Origin: Sphingomonas sanguinis
Lineage (GTDB): Bacteria > Pseudomonadota > Alphaproteobacteria > Sphingomonadales > Sphingomonadaceae
Assembly: GCF_019297835.1 (NCBI RefSeq)
Contig: NZ_CP079203.1
Span: forward strand, 2,391,001-2,455,000
Length of the DNA: 64,000 bases
Direction: 5' to 3'
Shown: one piece after another, positions 26,473 to 34,178 of the stretch
Layout: each line of letters opens with the position of its first letter
Position numbering within the stretch: position 1 is the first letter of the stretch
The notes under the pieces: generated by a model
Databases searched by the model: none
What the model saw: only the letters and a program-made list of their open reading frames with translations
Told to the model about the DNA's origin: nothing
Made by a program: the position numbers and the translations under genes

Positions 26473-27112
26473 ACTCCGTCTGATACTTGCAACTGATGCG
26501 GACGGCCTTCCGCCCGAGCTTGGGACGACGGGCTTTGTTCCAATGGACCATGGTGCTGCGATCGGATTCTTGGAGCAGGCTGGTGTGTGGTTTGGCCCCC
26601 GTCGTGTGCTCGAAGAGCGCGAGGACTACCGGCAGATCATTCCGTACATTGTCCTGCGTATCGGTGATCGCGTCGTGCGGTACACGCGCACGCCCGCGGG
26701 CGGTGAGACGAGGTTGCATGGCCGCATGTCAATCGGGCTCGGCGGACATGTGGATCTCGTCGACTCGAAAACCTCGGGCGATAGCTTCCAGTTGCTTGGC
26801 ACCGTCGAGCAAGCAGCGGAGCGCGAACTGCAGGAAGAACTCGGCGAGGTGACGTGTGAGCGTCGTCGTTGGGTCGGGCTGCTGGTCGACAACGAGACGG
26901 CGGTCGGCAGGGTTCATATCGGACTGATCGGGATCTGGGACATTAGCGGGCTTCCCGATCGTGAGGTCGAGGACGCGGTGGGCGAGGTCGAGCTAGTTTC
27001 GCTGTCCGACCTTCTACAAAATGCTGGAATGCTCGAGACCTGGTCCGCGATGCTTTTGCCGTGGCTCGAAGGCGAACTGGCGGAAGTCGGTCGCTCTGAA
27101 CTGCTTACCTAG
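26456..27112 (+). CDS. NUDIX-fold hydrolase, last gene of the six-gene operon
   Basis: The 218-aa protein carries a long N-terminal part ending in RMSIGLGGHVD, then an insertion of about 25 residues and the end of a Nudix box, R123-E-L-Q-E-E128-L-G130. The metal-binding Glu residues are present. NUDIX enzymes hydrolyse nucleoside diphosphates linked to another moiety. The start ATG lies inside the PurM-like gene. An intrinsic terminator follows 27 bp after the stop, fixing the end of the operon. Together with HIT and Dcd-like proteins it makes a third enzyme expected to act on nucleotides. Confidence 0.75.
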   Translation: MSVSPELRLILATDADGLPPELGTTGFVPMDHGAAIGFLEQAGVWFGPRRVLEEREDYRQIIPYIVLRIGDRVVRYTRTPAGGETRLHGRMSIGLGGHVDLVDSKTSGDSFQLLGTVEQAAERELQEELGEVTCERRRWVGLLVDNETAVGRVHIGLIGIWDISGLPDREVEDAVGEVELVSLSDLLQNAGMLETWSAMLLPWLEGELAEVGRSELLT

Positions 27113-27138
27113 GTGTTTCAACTCACGGCTTAATGACG

Positions 27139-27171
27139 CGATCCTTTCGTTCGCATGGAAGGATCGTTTTT
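27139..27171 (+). terminator. Intrinsic terminator of the six-gene operon
   Basis: An 8-bp stem (CGATCCTT / AAGGATCG) with a 12-nt loop is followed directly by TTTTT, a textbook Rho-independent terminator. Confidence 0.85.
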
Positions 27172-27234
27172 GGGACGGCTTACGACTGCTCGGCCCGCGC
27201 TGACGGATTGTAAGCGTGATGTGGAGGCCGCAGA

Positions 27235-28788
27235 TTATGCTGCCTGCGCAATCGGCTGATCTGCCGGCGACATCCAGTTCCAGGGCATGAGTTCGTCCCA
27301 TCGGCTGGCAGGCCAGTCTGCCGCGACTTTGGCGATGACGTCGGCGATATAGGCCTGCGGGTCGACGCCGTTGGCCTTGCAGGTCTGGATGACGGTGTAG
27401 ATGGCCGCGGCGCGCTCGCCACCTGCGCGCGAGCCGGCGAACAGCCAGTTGCGGCGCCCGACCGCGACACCGCGTAGCGCACGTTCAGCGATATTGTTAT
27501 CTATCTCCAGGCGACCATCGTCGAGGAAGCGCGACAGTGCCGGCCAGCGCTTGGTGCCATAGGCGATGGCCTTTGCCATGTCGGACCTGGACGACAGCCG
27601 ACGCAAGGCGGCGTCGAGCACCTCGCGCAAGGCGTCGACCAGCGGCCGACTCTTCTCCTGTCGGGCTCGACATCGCACGTCGGGTGGTTGGCCGCGGACC
27701 TCGGCCTCGACGGCATAGAGCGCGCCGATCCGCTCGAGGATGTCGGTGGTCAGCGGCGTGGGCGACCGCTCGTGCAGATCGAAGACCTTGCGCCGGAAAT
27801 GTGCCCAGCAGGCGACCTCGGTGACGCCGCTGCGGTACAGCCCGTCATAGCCGGCATAGGCATCGGCCTGGAGGAAGCCACGAAACCCCGCGAAATCGGC
27901 CAGCGGGTGCGCGGCCGTACGGTCTGGCGTGAAGCGATACCAGGTCGCGCGCGGTGCCGTGCTGCCGGCCGCCTGGTCGTCGGCCGCGTACACCCATAAC
28001 CGCCCGGTCGCGGTCTTGCCCCGGCCGGGGTCGAGCACCGGCACGGGCGTGTCATCGGCATGGATCTTGTCGGCCTTGAGGACTTCGTCACGGATGCGGT
28101 TGACGATGGGATCGAGGAGTGCCGCAGCCTGTCCGGTCCAGCCCGCTAGCGTCGAGCGGTCGATGTCGAGACCCTGCGCGGCCATCATCTCGGCCTGGCG
28201 GTATAGCGGCAAATGGTGGTCGAACTTCGAGACGACGACATGCGCCAGCGTCGCGAAGCTGGCCTTGCCACGCGCCACGGCGCTGACCGGGGCGGGAGCC
28301 TGGACGATCTTCTCGCATACCCGGCAACTGTATTTGGGGCGGACGTTGCGCACGACGCGCCAGCGCACCGGCACGATGTCGAGCATCTCGTGCGCGTCCG
28401 AGCCGAGCGCGCGCAATGCACCGCCACAGTCCGGGCAGGTGCAGGCACCTGACGCCGGCTCATGGACGACCTCCTCGCGCGGCAGATGTCCGGGCAGACT
28501 GCGGACGGGCACCGGCCGAACCGCCACGCCACGTTCAACCATTTCAGGCCCAGGCGCATCGCGCTCGGTCTCGAGTTCCTCCAGCGCCAGCTCGAGCTGC
28601 TCGATTTCGCGTCCCAGCTTCTCGGACGAGGCACCGAACTGCATCCGCCGCAGCCGGGCGATCTGTCCGCGCAGAGTATCGATGAGCAGGTCGCGGGCGG
28701 CGAGTGCGGCATTGGCCCGGGCGAGCGAGGCCTCCAGCGCGGCGATCCGCGCGGAGGCATCGGCAGGGGAAACGGGCGCTTCCGACAC
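27235..28788 (-). CDS. tnpC: IS66 transposase TnpC
   Basis: The 517-aa protein has an N-terminal coiled-coil/leucine-rich part (about 10-75), RMQFGASSEKLGREI, a zinc-finger (CTCPDCGG and SCRVCEK) and the DDE domain: KIHADDTPVPVLDPG, ADAYAGYDGLY, ACWAHFRRKVFD and LEIDNNIAERALRG. It ends with the usual TnpC tail. It catalyses transposition of the element. The start 62 bp after tnpB is used. No truncation or frameshift is seen, so the element may still be active. Confidence 0.95.
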   Translation of the reverse strand: MSEAPVSPADASARIAALEASLARANAALAARDLLIDTLRGQIARLRRMQFGASSEKLGREIEQLELALEELETERDAPGPEMVERGVAVRPVPVRSLPGHLPREEVVHEPASGACTCPDCGGALRALGSDAHEMLDIVPVRWRVVRNVRPKYSCRVCEKIVQAPAPVSAVARGKASFATLAHVVVSKFDHHLPLYRQAEMMAAQGLDIDRSTLAGWTGQAAALLDPIVNRIRDEVLKADKIHADDTPVPVLDPGRGKTATGRLWVYAADDQAAGSTAPRATWYRFTPDRTAAHPLADFAGFRGFLQADAYAGYDGLYRSGVTEVACWAHFRRKVFDLHERSPTPLTTDILERIGALYAVEAEVRGQPPDVRCRARQEKSRPLVDALREVLDAALRRLSSRSDMAKAIAYGTKRWPALSRFLDDGRLEIDNNIAERALRGVAVGRRNWLFAGSRAGGERAAAIYTVIQTCKANGVDPQAYIADVIAKVAADWPASRWDELMPWNWMSPADQPIAQAA

Positions 28789-28849
28789 CCCGTTTCCATA
28801 GCAGATTGCAGGTCAACAAGCGAGGGAAAGTGCCGAAAAACTGCCGTTC

Positions 28850-29197
28850 TCACCCCACCAGCGTCGGCGTGAACGTTCGCTCGGGGCGGCGCCAGTCGAT
28901 GCCCTCCAGCAGCATCGACAATTGCGCCGGCGTCAGCACCACCGTGCCGGTCGCGGTCACCGGCCAGACGAAGCGGCCACGGTCGAGCCGCTTGGAAAAC
29001 AAGCAAAGTCCCTGGCCGTCGAACCACAGCAGCTTGACCAGATGCCCCCGCTTGCCGCGGAACGCGAACAGCGCACCCGAATGCGGGTTCTGCACCAGCA
29101 CCTGCTGCACCAGCACCGCCAGGCCATCGAACCCCTTGCGCATGTCGGTCACGCCGCACGCGAGGAACACCCGCGTCGGCAACGGCACCGGGTTCAC
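28850..29197 (-). CDS. tnpB: IS66 Orf2 protein TnpB
   Basis: The 115-aa protein shows the family signature FLACGVTDMRKGFDGLAVLV, then FAFRGKRGHLVKLLWFDGQG and DWRRPERTFTP. It starts with GTG overlapping the tnpA stop (GTGA). It is required for IS66 transposition, but its exact activity is unknown. Length is normal. Confidence 0.93.
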   Translation of the reverse strand: MNPVPLPTRVFLACGVTDMRKGFDGLAVLVQQVLVQNPHSGALFAFRGKRGHLVKLLWFDGQGLCLFSKRLDRGRFVWPVTATGTVVLTPAQLSMLLEGIDWRRPERTFTPTLVG

Positions 29198-29568
29198 CGC
29201 AGCACCGACAGCACCCGTGCCAGCGCCCCTGCATCCACACCTGCGTCGACGCTTACCCGCACGCCGCCCGGCAGCTCGATGTGGATGAGCCCTGACGAAC
29301 CTGCCACCGGCTGCGGTGCTGGCGGCGTCAGTTCCGCCACCTTCACCTCGGCAAATACCGGCAGCGACGGCATCGCCCCGGCCAGCTTGCCTTCGCGCAG
29401 CTGCTTGCGCCATGTGTAGATCAGGCTGCTCGATACCTCGCGATGCGCGATGACATCGCAGACCCGAACCCCCGGCCGGAATGCCTCGGCCAAAATCTCC
29501 AGCTTCTCCGTGTCCGACCATCGACGCCGGCCTGATACCCGGCCGACCACCTCTATCCGACCAGTCAT
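29194..29568 (-). CDS. tnpA: IS66 Orf1 protein TnpA (HTH)
   Basis: The 124-aa protein has a helix-turn-helix of the transposase Orf1 type (RRWSDTEKLEILAEAFRPG, VSSSLIYTWRKQLREGKL). A longer frame exists upstream, but the ATG at 29568 gives the family's normal N-terminus (MTGRIEVVG). It probably binds the element ends. Confidence 0.88.
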   Translation of the reverse strand: MTGRIEVVGRVSGRRRWSDTEKLEILAEAFRPGVRVCDVIAHREVSSSLIYTWRKQLREGKLAGAMPSLPVFAEVKVAELTPPAPQPVAGSSGLIHIELPGGVRVSVDAGVDAGALARVLSVLR

Positions 29569-29801
29569 ACGAGTGCTCGTATGACTGGTCGTAGAACCGA
29601 TAACTTCCTGCACCGCCCGCGCCCTCGTCAAAGGCGGCAAGCATCCCGGCTACCGGCGCTACCGCAAGGCGGCCTGCTGACCACGCTTACTTGACGCTCG
29701 CCGCACGGATTCCGAACCGTACATGAACGAACGTCTGAAGTTGGGAAGCGACGAAGATCGCGCGAATGACCAGTTGTGGGTCCAAGCTGCCGAGGTTCCG
29801 T

Positions 29802-29991
29802 TTAGCGCCGATGGCCTGCCAGGAACGTCCACATCGCCTCATTGTCGACGACTGACCAGCTGTGCTGTCCGCCGCGTGTCACACGCGCTGCAACCGCCGC
29901 CCCGTCTGGGCACCGTGCGTAACCTTGCTCGTAGATCATAGCGCTCAGATTGCGAGCAAAAGGTTGGGAGCAGCCGTTTAGCACGGCCCAG
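29802..29991 (-). pseudogene. 3' fragment of the IS3-interrupted esterase gene
   Basis: Read on from the 5' part across the insertion, this encodes WAVLNGC, then MIYEQGYARCPDG, RGGQHSWSVVDNEAMWTFL and the stop. GGQHSW is the catalytic-His region of PHB-depolymerase/feruloyl-esterase-type hydrolases. Removing the IS and one CAG copy joins QR to WAVLNGC in frame. The fragment has no start of its own. The 111 bases between the IS66 end and this fragment (29691-29801) hold no recognisable gene. Confidence 0.85.
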
Positions 29992-30041
29992 TGAACCGCG
30001 CCGGGTTTGTCGGAGGCTCCAACTCCTGAGAGGAAGGGGCT

Positions 30042-30368
30042 ATGACGAGCAAGACCACGAACAAGTTTTCGCCTGAGGTGCGCGCGCGCGCCGTGCGGAT
30101 GGTGCTGGATCACGAGAAGGATCACCCGTCGCGCTGGGCAACGGTGGTGTCGATTGCAGCGAAGATTGGCTGTGCCGGCCAAACTCTGCACGAGTGGGTG
30201 AAGAAGGCCGAGGTCGATAGCGGCACGCGTGTCGGCGTGCCGAGCGATGTTGCCGACCGGATGAAGGCGTTGGAACGCGAGAACCGGGAGCTGCGCCAGG
30301 CCAACGAGATACTCAGGAAAGCGTCGGCGTATTTTGCGATGGCGGAGCTCGACCGCCGAGCGAGGTGA
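30042..30368 (+). CDS. IS3-family OrfA
   Basis: The 108-aa protein has an HTH ([38 protein letters not shown]) and a C-terminal leucine-zipper-like coiled coil ([20 protein letters not shown]). These are the standard OrfA features for end binding and multimerisation. Its stop overlaps the orfB start region, where -1 frameshifting would make the OrfAB transposase. Confidence 0.93.
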   Translation: MTSKTTNKFSPEVRARAVRMVLDHEKDHPSRWATVVSIAAKIGCAGQTLHEWVKKAEVDSGTRVGVPSDVADRMKALERENRELRQANEILRKASAYFAMAELDRRAR

Positions 30369-31273
30369 TGGTGTCGTTCATCGACGCGCATCGTGAGGTG
30401 TACGGGGTCGAGCCGATCTGCCGGGTTCTGCCGATCGCCCCATCCACCTACCATGCGCATGCAGCCAGAAGGATTGAGCCGACCAGGAGGTCGGCTCGGG
30501 CTCGGCGTGATGATGCGCTCGGGCTGGAGGTGCGCCGCGTGTTCGAGGAGAACTTCCGCGTCTACGGCGTGCGCAAGGTCTGGCGCCAGCTGCGGCGGGA
30601 GGGGTTCGACATCGCCCGCTGCACCGTTGCCCGCCTGATGCGGACGATGGGCTTGGCCGGCGTGATCCGCGGCAAGCCGGTGCGCACCACTGTCAGCGAC
30701 AGGACGGCGTCATGCCCGCTCGACCGGGTAAACCGGCAATTCCGTGCGCCGGCGCCGAACATGCTCTGGGTGTCGGACTTCACCTACGTCGCGACCTGGG
30801 CAGGCTTTGTCTACGTCGCCTTCGTCATTGACACCTATGCCCGCCGGATCGTCGGCTGGCGCGCCAGCCAGAGCGCGCATGCCGGCTTCGTCCTTGATGC
30901 GCTTGAGCAGGCACTGCACGACCGTCGGCCACTTCGGGGTGGCGGCCTCGTCCACCACTCCGACCGCGGCAGCCAGTATGTGTCCATCAAGTACACCGAG
31001 CGCCTCACCGAAGCGGGCATCGAGCCGTCGGTCGGAAGCGTCGGAGACAGCTACGACAACGCTTTGGCCGAGACCATCAACGGCCTCTACAAGGCCGAGG
31101 TGATCCACAAGCGCGGACCCTGGCGCAGCTTCGAGGCCGTCGAATACGCCACGCTGGAATGGGTCGACTGGTTCAACCATCGCCGGCTGCTAGAACCCAT
31201 CGGCAACATCCCGCCTGCCGAAGCCGAAGAGCAATTCTATGCTGCCGCCAACATCATCGATATGGCAGCGTGA
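30365..31273 (+). CDS. IS3-family OrfB, DDE transposase
   Basis: The 302-aa protein has an N-terminal HTH_21-like part ([15 protein letters not shown]) and the rve integrase core. The DDE triad is visible as D in [12 protein letters not shown] in [11 protein letters not shown] and E in [14 protein letters not shown]. It ends with [17 protein letters not shown] and IIDMAA. No lesion is seen, so it is probably active. Confidence 0.95.
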   Translation: MMVSFIDAHREVYGVEPICRVLPIAPSTYHAHAARRIEPTRRSARARRDDALGLEVRRVFEENFRVYGVRKVWRQLRREGFDIARCTVARLMRTMGLAGVIRGKPVRTTVSDRTASCPLDRVNRQFRAPAPNMLWVSDFTYVATWAGFVYVAFVIDTYARRIVGWRASQSAHAGFVLDALEQALHDRRPLRGGGLVHHSDRGSQYVSIKYTERLTEAGIEPSVGSVGDSYDNALAETINGLYKAEVIHKRGPWRSFEAVEYATLEWVDWFNHRRLLEPIGNIPPAEAEEQFYAAANIIDMAA

Positions 31274-31312
31274 CTCACATCCAATGGCCTCCGGCAAACC
31301 CGGAGCGGTTCA

Positions 31313-31995
31313 CAGCGTTGTAGAGCCACGGTCTGGGCATATTGCCAGTAGGAGGCCCCGCCCCCGGTGATCGGGTTTGTGGAATCAGCATCGCCGGCAA
31401 AAGCTAGAACGGGCATCGGCACTTCTGGGCGACAGGTTGCGGGATCGGCTTGCGTTCGATCGGACGCGAGCGGGCGTCCGGCGCGCAGTCCGACGACTGG
31501 CGCAATCGCAGCGAAACGTCGAGGGGCGACGCAGCCAAGCCAGGAACTCATCCGTCCACCACCTGACAAGCCGGTTACGTATATGCGTGTGCCGTCGACA
31601 CAGCCGGTTGCGACAAGCCGGTCGGCCAGGTCCGTCAGATAAGCCACATCGTCGCGTGCGCCCTTTGGCGGCAAGGTACCCGCCACCGTAGGGACGCCAG
31701 GAATATTCCAGACAAAGCCGTGAGTTGCTGCCATACCGCCGTCAGGCGCTACGACCACAAAGCCATGCCGATCCGCCGTGTCAGCAAGATGGCTATCGCG
31801 CAGTATCTCTGCCCTGGTGCCTGTGCTGCCGTGCAGTAGAATCACAAGCGGCATGGGCTCGGCTGTGGGCGCCACGGGAAGGTAGACCAATGGTCGTTCG
31901 GGTAAGGCGTCAACGTCGCCAAGGCGGTACTCGGCATGAGCGACAGCAGCACCGAAACAAAGGCTCAGGGCAATCAGAAGACGAAGAATTACCAT
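31313..31995 (-). pseudogene. 5' part of secreted PHB-depolymerase/LpqC-type esterase, cut by IS3
   Basis: The start at 31995 gives a signal peptide (MVILRLLIALSLCFGAAVAHA). An alpha/beta-hydrolase follows: PLVILLHGSTGTRAEIL (oxyanion region), nucleophile elbow YVTGLSGGGRMSSW (GLSGG, Ser) and catalytic Asp in AFAGDADSTNP. The frame is broken by the IS3 element after the alanine-leucine-glutamine-arginine codons. The His-bearing 3' end lies at 29802-29991, so the enzyme cannot work. The intact protein would have been an exported esterase acting on polyesters or feruloyl esters. Confidence 0.88.
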
Positions 31996-32244
31996 ATTTC
32001 CGATCCCCGAGGTCAGCCAGTTGCTCTCAGAAGCGATTACAACACCAATGGATGGGTGTCCAAAGCTGGCAGCAGGCGTGGTCGCCGTTACGATCTGCTG
32101 TGGGTGGGCTTGCAGTGATTGTGGCCGCGGATCACGCCTGGATATTGAACAAGACCGAAGCACGGCTTGTTTCGGTAGAACATTCACCAACTATCCGCCT
32201 AATAAAGGCATTTTCTGCCTTCAAACCTGCCCACCTCAGTCAGC

Positions 32245-32784
32245 CTAACCACCGCGCCAAGCCTCCATAGCATCGCGGTACCTTCTCTCTTGGTCCGCGC
32301 GCGCCTTCTTGAGCCGTTGGCGCTCTCGATCATGATCGTCTTCCAAGGCTTGGCGTTCCTTTCGGAGCGCTGCCTCGCGGGCGACCAGATCACGCCGCGC
32401 CGCATCGTATCGTTGCTCGGCTTCCTCGATTAATTGTACCGCCTGATCGAGTTTTGACCGAGACGGGCGAGGCTTTGGCTTTGTGGGTCGGGGCTTCGCC
32501 TTAGGCAGATAGGCATCCGTCTTATTCGTCGGCTCGCGTTTCGGGTTCGCCGGTAAAGCGGCCATGTGCTCATCCATGGTTCCACGGATTTTGCGGACGA
32601 CTTGGCCCGGGTGCGTCAACGGCTCCTTCATCAGCGTGGCGTCAGTAACCTCTTCCGCCATACCGCGAGCGAACAGGTCCGCATCCGCACCCCAGGCTTG
32701 CAATGCGGCCTTTCGGCTAGGCGCTGCGACATAGGCGTCGTAAAACCCTATCGGTGTGCGGAATACCTTCAGCTTGCGCGCCAT
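32245..32784 (-). CDS. Hypothetical coiled-coil protein, often labelled TolA-like
   Basis: The 179-aa protein begins MARKLKVFRTPIGFYDAYVA and has a globular first half of about 75 residues. A lysine/proline-rich linker (KPRPTKPKPRPSRSK) leads to a C-terminal charged coiled coil (about 112-175). It has no membrane segment, so the common TolA label reflects composition, not function. Relatives are widespread in sphingomonads, often beside mobile elements. The N-terminal domain looks like a small conserved fold that is possibly DNA-related. The function is unknown. The 249 bases between it and the esterase start hold no gene. Confidence 0.7.
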   Translation of the reverse strand: MARKLKVFRTPIGFYDAYVAAPSRKAALQAWGADADLFARGMAEEVTDATLMKEPLTHPGQVVRKIRGTMDEHMAALPANPKREPTNKTDAYLPKAKPRPTKPKPRPSRSKLDQAVQLIEEAEQRYDAARRDLVAREAALRKERQALEDDHDRERQRLKKARADQERRYRDAMEAWRGG

Positions 32785-33114
32785 AGCGTCATAACGCGCC
32801 GCAATCGCTGGGGATCAAAAACCAGGCCATCGGAGACAATATGAATGGTTCTCCTTTCTGAGGGTGGCCGGTAGCCCCCCAACGAAAGGTTTAAGGCACC
32901 CCGAATCGCCAATCTCATTAGGTTTAGATGCAATGCACGGTGTCCCAATCGACGCAGGTTCGACGCCAAAAATGGGACCGAATTTGATGTGGGCCACGTG
33001 GGGGCCACGAATTATGACGCTGGCGAAAACCCGAGCTTTTCTGCGGCCTGAATCGAATGATGTGAGTCCTGTAAGCGCACCATCGACACGTAGTTGAAAC
33101 TACGTCATTTTTAC
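32785..33114. other. 330-bp non-coding stretch at the probable island edge
   Basis: No gene recognised. It lies downstream of the integrase relic, where an attachment site would be expected, but I could not identify a tRNA end or direct repeat. A perfect palindrome sits at 33088-33105. Confidence 0.35.
33088..33105. promoter_or_regulatory. Perfect 18-bp palindrome
   Basis: ACGTAGTT-GA-AACTACGT followed by CATTTTTAC. It could be an operator or a small terminator for the integrase relic, which ends 10 bp away. No protein can be assigned. Confidence 0.4.
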
Positions 33115-33300
33115 CTATCCCGCGAAAGCATATGACTGGCCGTCTCCGGTGACAGTCCGATGCAATGCAACGGGTGCCATAGCTTCCAGATCGGAAATGA
33201 TGCCGGTCAGAGCCGTCACGACGGTCGGAAATTCGCCGATCGCGTAGGTTTCGGTCTGACTGCCGGAACGGTGGCCCAGGAAACCCTCGAGATCCCACCG
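33115..33300 (-). pseudogene. C-terminal relic of a tyrosine recombinase/integrase
   Basis: The frame encodes LEGFLGHRSGSQTETYAIGE, carrying the HxxR-like GHR and the catalytic-Tyr motif TETYA, then FPTVVTALTGIISDLEAMAP and a TAG stop. This matches the last 60 residues of phage-type integrases. The remainder of the gene is missing; upstream sequence is the ompW gene. Integrase genes normally lie at one end of an integrated island, so this probably marks the island boundary. Confidence 0.6.
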
Positions 33301-33347
33301 CTCGGCGCCGCGATTGCGGGCGGACCTCCGGTCTATTCCAGGCAGCA

Positions 33348-34049
33348 TCACAAGCGCATCCCAATGCCGATGCCGACCACCAGCGGGTCGAGCGAGACGT
33401 TCACGCGCTGACGGCCCAGCGCGGCATTGTCGAGACGCGCCCTGGTGTCGATATCGATGTACTTGATGTCGAGGTTCAGGAAGACGCGGCGGGTGATGTC
33501 CATATCCACGCCAGCCTGCGCCGCCCAGCCGACGCTATCCTTCAGGTGAACCTCGGTCGGACCCACTGCAGATTGAAGGCCATCGGACGCCGCTTCGTTC
33601 CAGAAGATCGTATAGTTGATCCCTACGCCGACATAGGGGCGGACATGGCGCGTCGGCATAAGGTGATATTGGACGGTGAGCGTCGGCGGCAGGACCCAGG
33701 TGGAGGCGAGTTTGCCGATGCTGCCGGTCGTGCCCCGCACCCCGCTGATCGCGTGCTTCGTGGTGGAGGCGATCAGTTCGAAGCCGACATGGTCCGTCGC
33801 CATATAGGTCGCATCGACCTCGGGCATGACGCGGTTGTCGACCTTGACCGTCTCACCGGGAAAGGCGGGGAGGATGCTGCCCGAACGCTTGTTCGGGGCG
33901 ACCAGGATGGCGCGGGCGCGGATCAGGACGTCTCCGGCACGCACCCCGACGCGTGGCGCCTCCTCCGCCCCCGCCTGCGCCCAAGCCGCTGGGGCGACCG
34001 CCACGCTGGCGAGCGCGAGCAGGACGGCGGTGGTTCTGATGGCGGTCAT
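33348..34049 (-). CDS. ompW: OmpW-family outer-membrane protein
   Basis: The 233-aa protein has a signal peptide (about 1-25, ending AAWAQA) and the OmpW 8-stranded barrel pattern: DVLIRARAILVAPN, STWVLPPTLTVQYHLMP, VRPYVGVGINYTIFW and a C-terminal GIGIGMRL strand. OmpW forms a small hydrophobic channel in the outer membrane and is induced by oxygen limitation in other bacteria. An FNR-type palindrome lies 81 bp upstream, shared with the divergent hemN. Length is usual. Confidence 0.92.
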   Translation of the reverse strand: MTAIRTTAVLLALASVAVAPAAWAQAGAEEAPRVGVRAGDVLIRARAILVAPNKRSGSILPAFPGETVKVDNRVMPEVDATYMATDHVGFELIASTTKHAISGVRGTTGSIGKLASTWVLPPTLTVQYHLMPTRHVRPYVGVGINYTIFWNEAASDGLQSAVGPTEVHLKDSVGWAAQAGVDMDITRRVFLNLDIKYIDIDTRARLDNAALGRQRVNVSLDPLVVGIGIGMRL

Positions 34050-34129
34050 TTCTTGTCTCCTGTTTCGGTACAGGAGGACCGATTAGGCGCGCGCCCGGCC
34101 CGCCGCCTTGACGGTCGACAAGCGCCGGT

Positions 34130-34143
34130 TTGACCGCGGTCAA
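34130..34143. promoter_or_regulatory. FNR-type box between ompW and hemN
   Basis: TTGACCGCGGTCAA fits the TTGA-y-N4-r-TCAA pattern of FNR/FixK sites. It lies 36 bp before the hemN ATG and 81 bp before the ompW ATG. Confidence 0.75.
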
Positions 34144-34178
34144 AGGCGCATCCGCATCGTCGGAGCAGACCATCAGCC

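Larger units (their letters stand above)
27210..29690 (-). mobile_element. Complete IS66-family insertion sequence
   Basis: The element carries tnpA, tnpB and tnpC in the usual order on the minus strand. It is bounded by inverted ends GTAAGCGTGATG (27210) and GTAAGCGTGGTC (complement, ending 29690), and further in both ends share AGGCCGC. IS66 normally makes an 8-bp target duplication. The flanks here (GACGGATT and TTGACGCT) do not match, so one side was probably rearranged after insertion. All three genes look intact. Confidence 0.88.
29992..31312 (+). mobile_element. Complete IS3-family insertion sequence
   Basis: The 1321-bp element has terminal repeats beginning TGAACCGC with CCGGGTTTG-n-CGGAGGC (29992-30018 and complement of 31287-31312). 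It carries overlapping orfA and orfB. A 3-bp duplication CAG flanks it (29989-29991 and 31313-31315), which shows direct, probably recent, insertion. An end fragment of a near-identical element lies at 16277-16414. Confidence 0.95.

Noticed and set aside
32785..33114. tRNA-derived attachment site (GGTTCGA near 32952)
   Set aside because: No cloverleaf or 5-bp T-stem can be formed and no matching direct repeat was found.
34108..34121. Extra FNR half-site TTGACGGTCGACAA
   Set aside because: The second half is GACAA, not GTCAA, so it does not fit the pattern of the other four.
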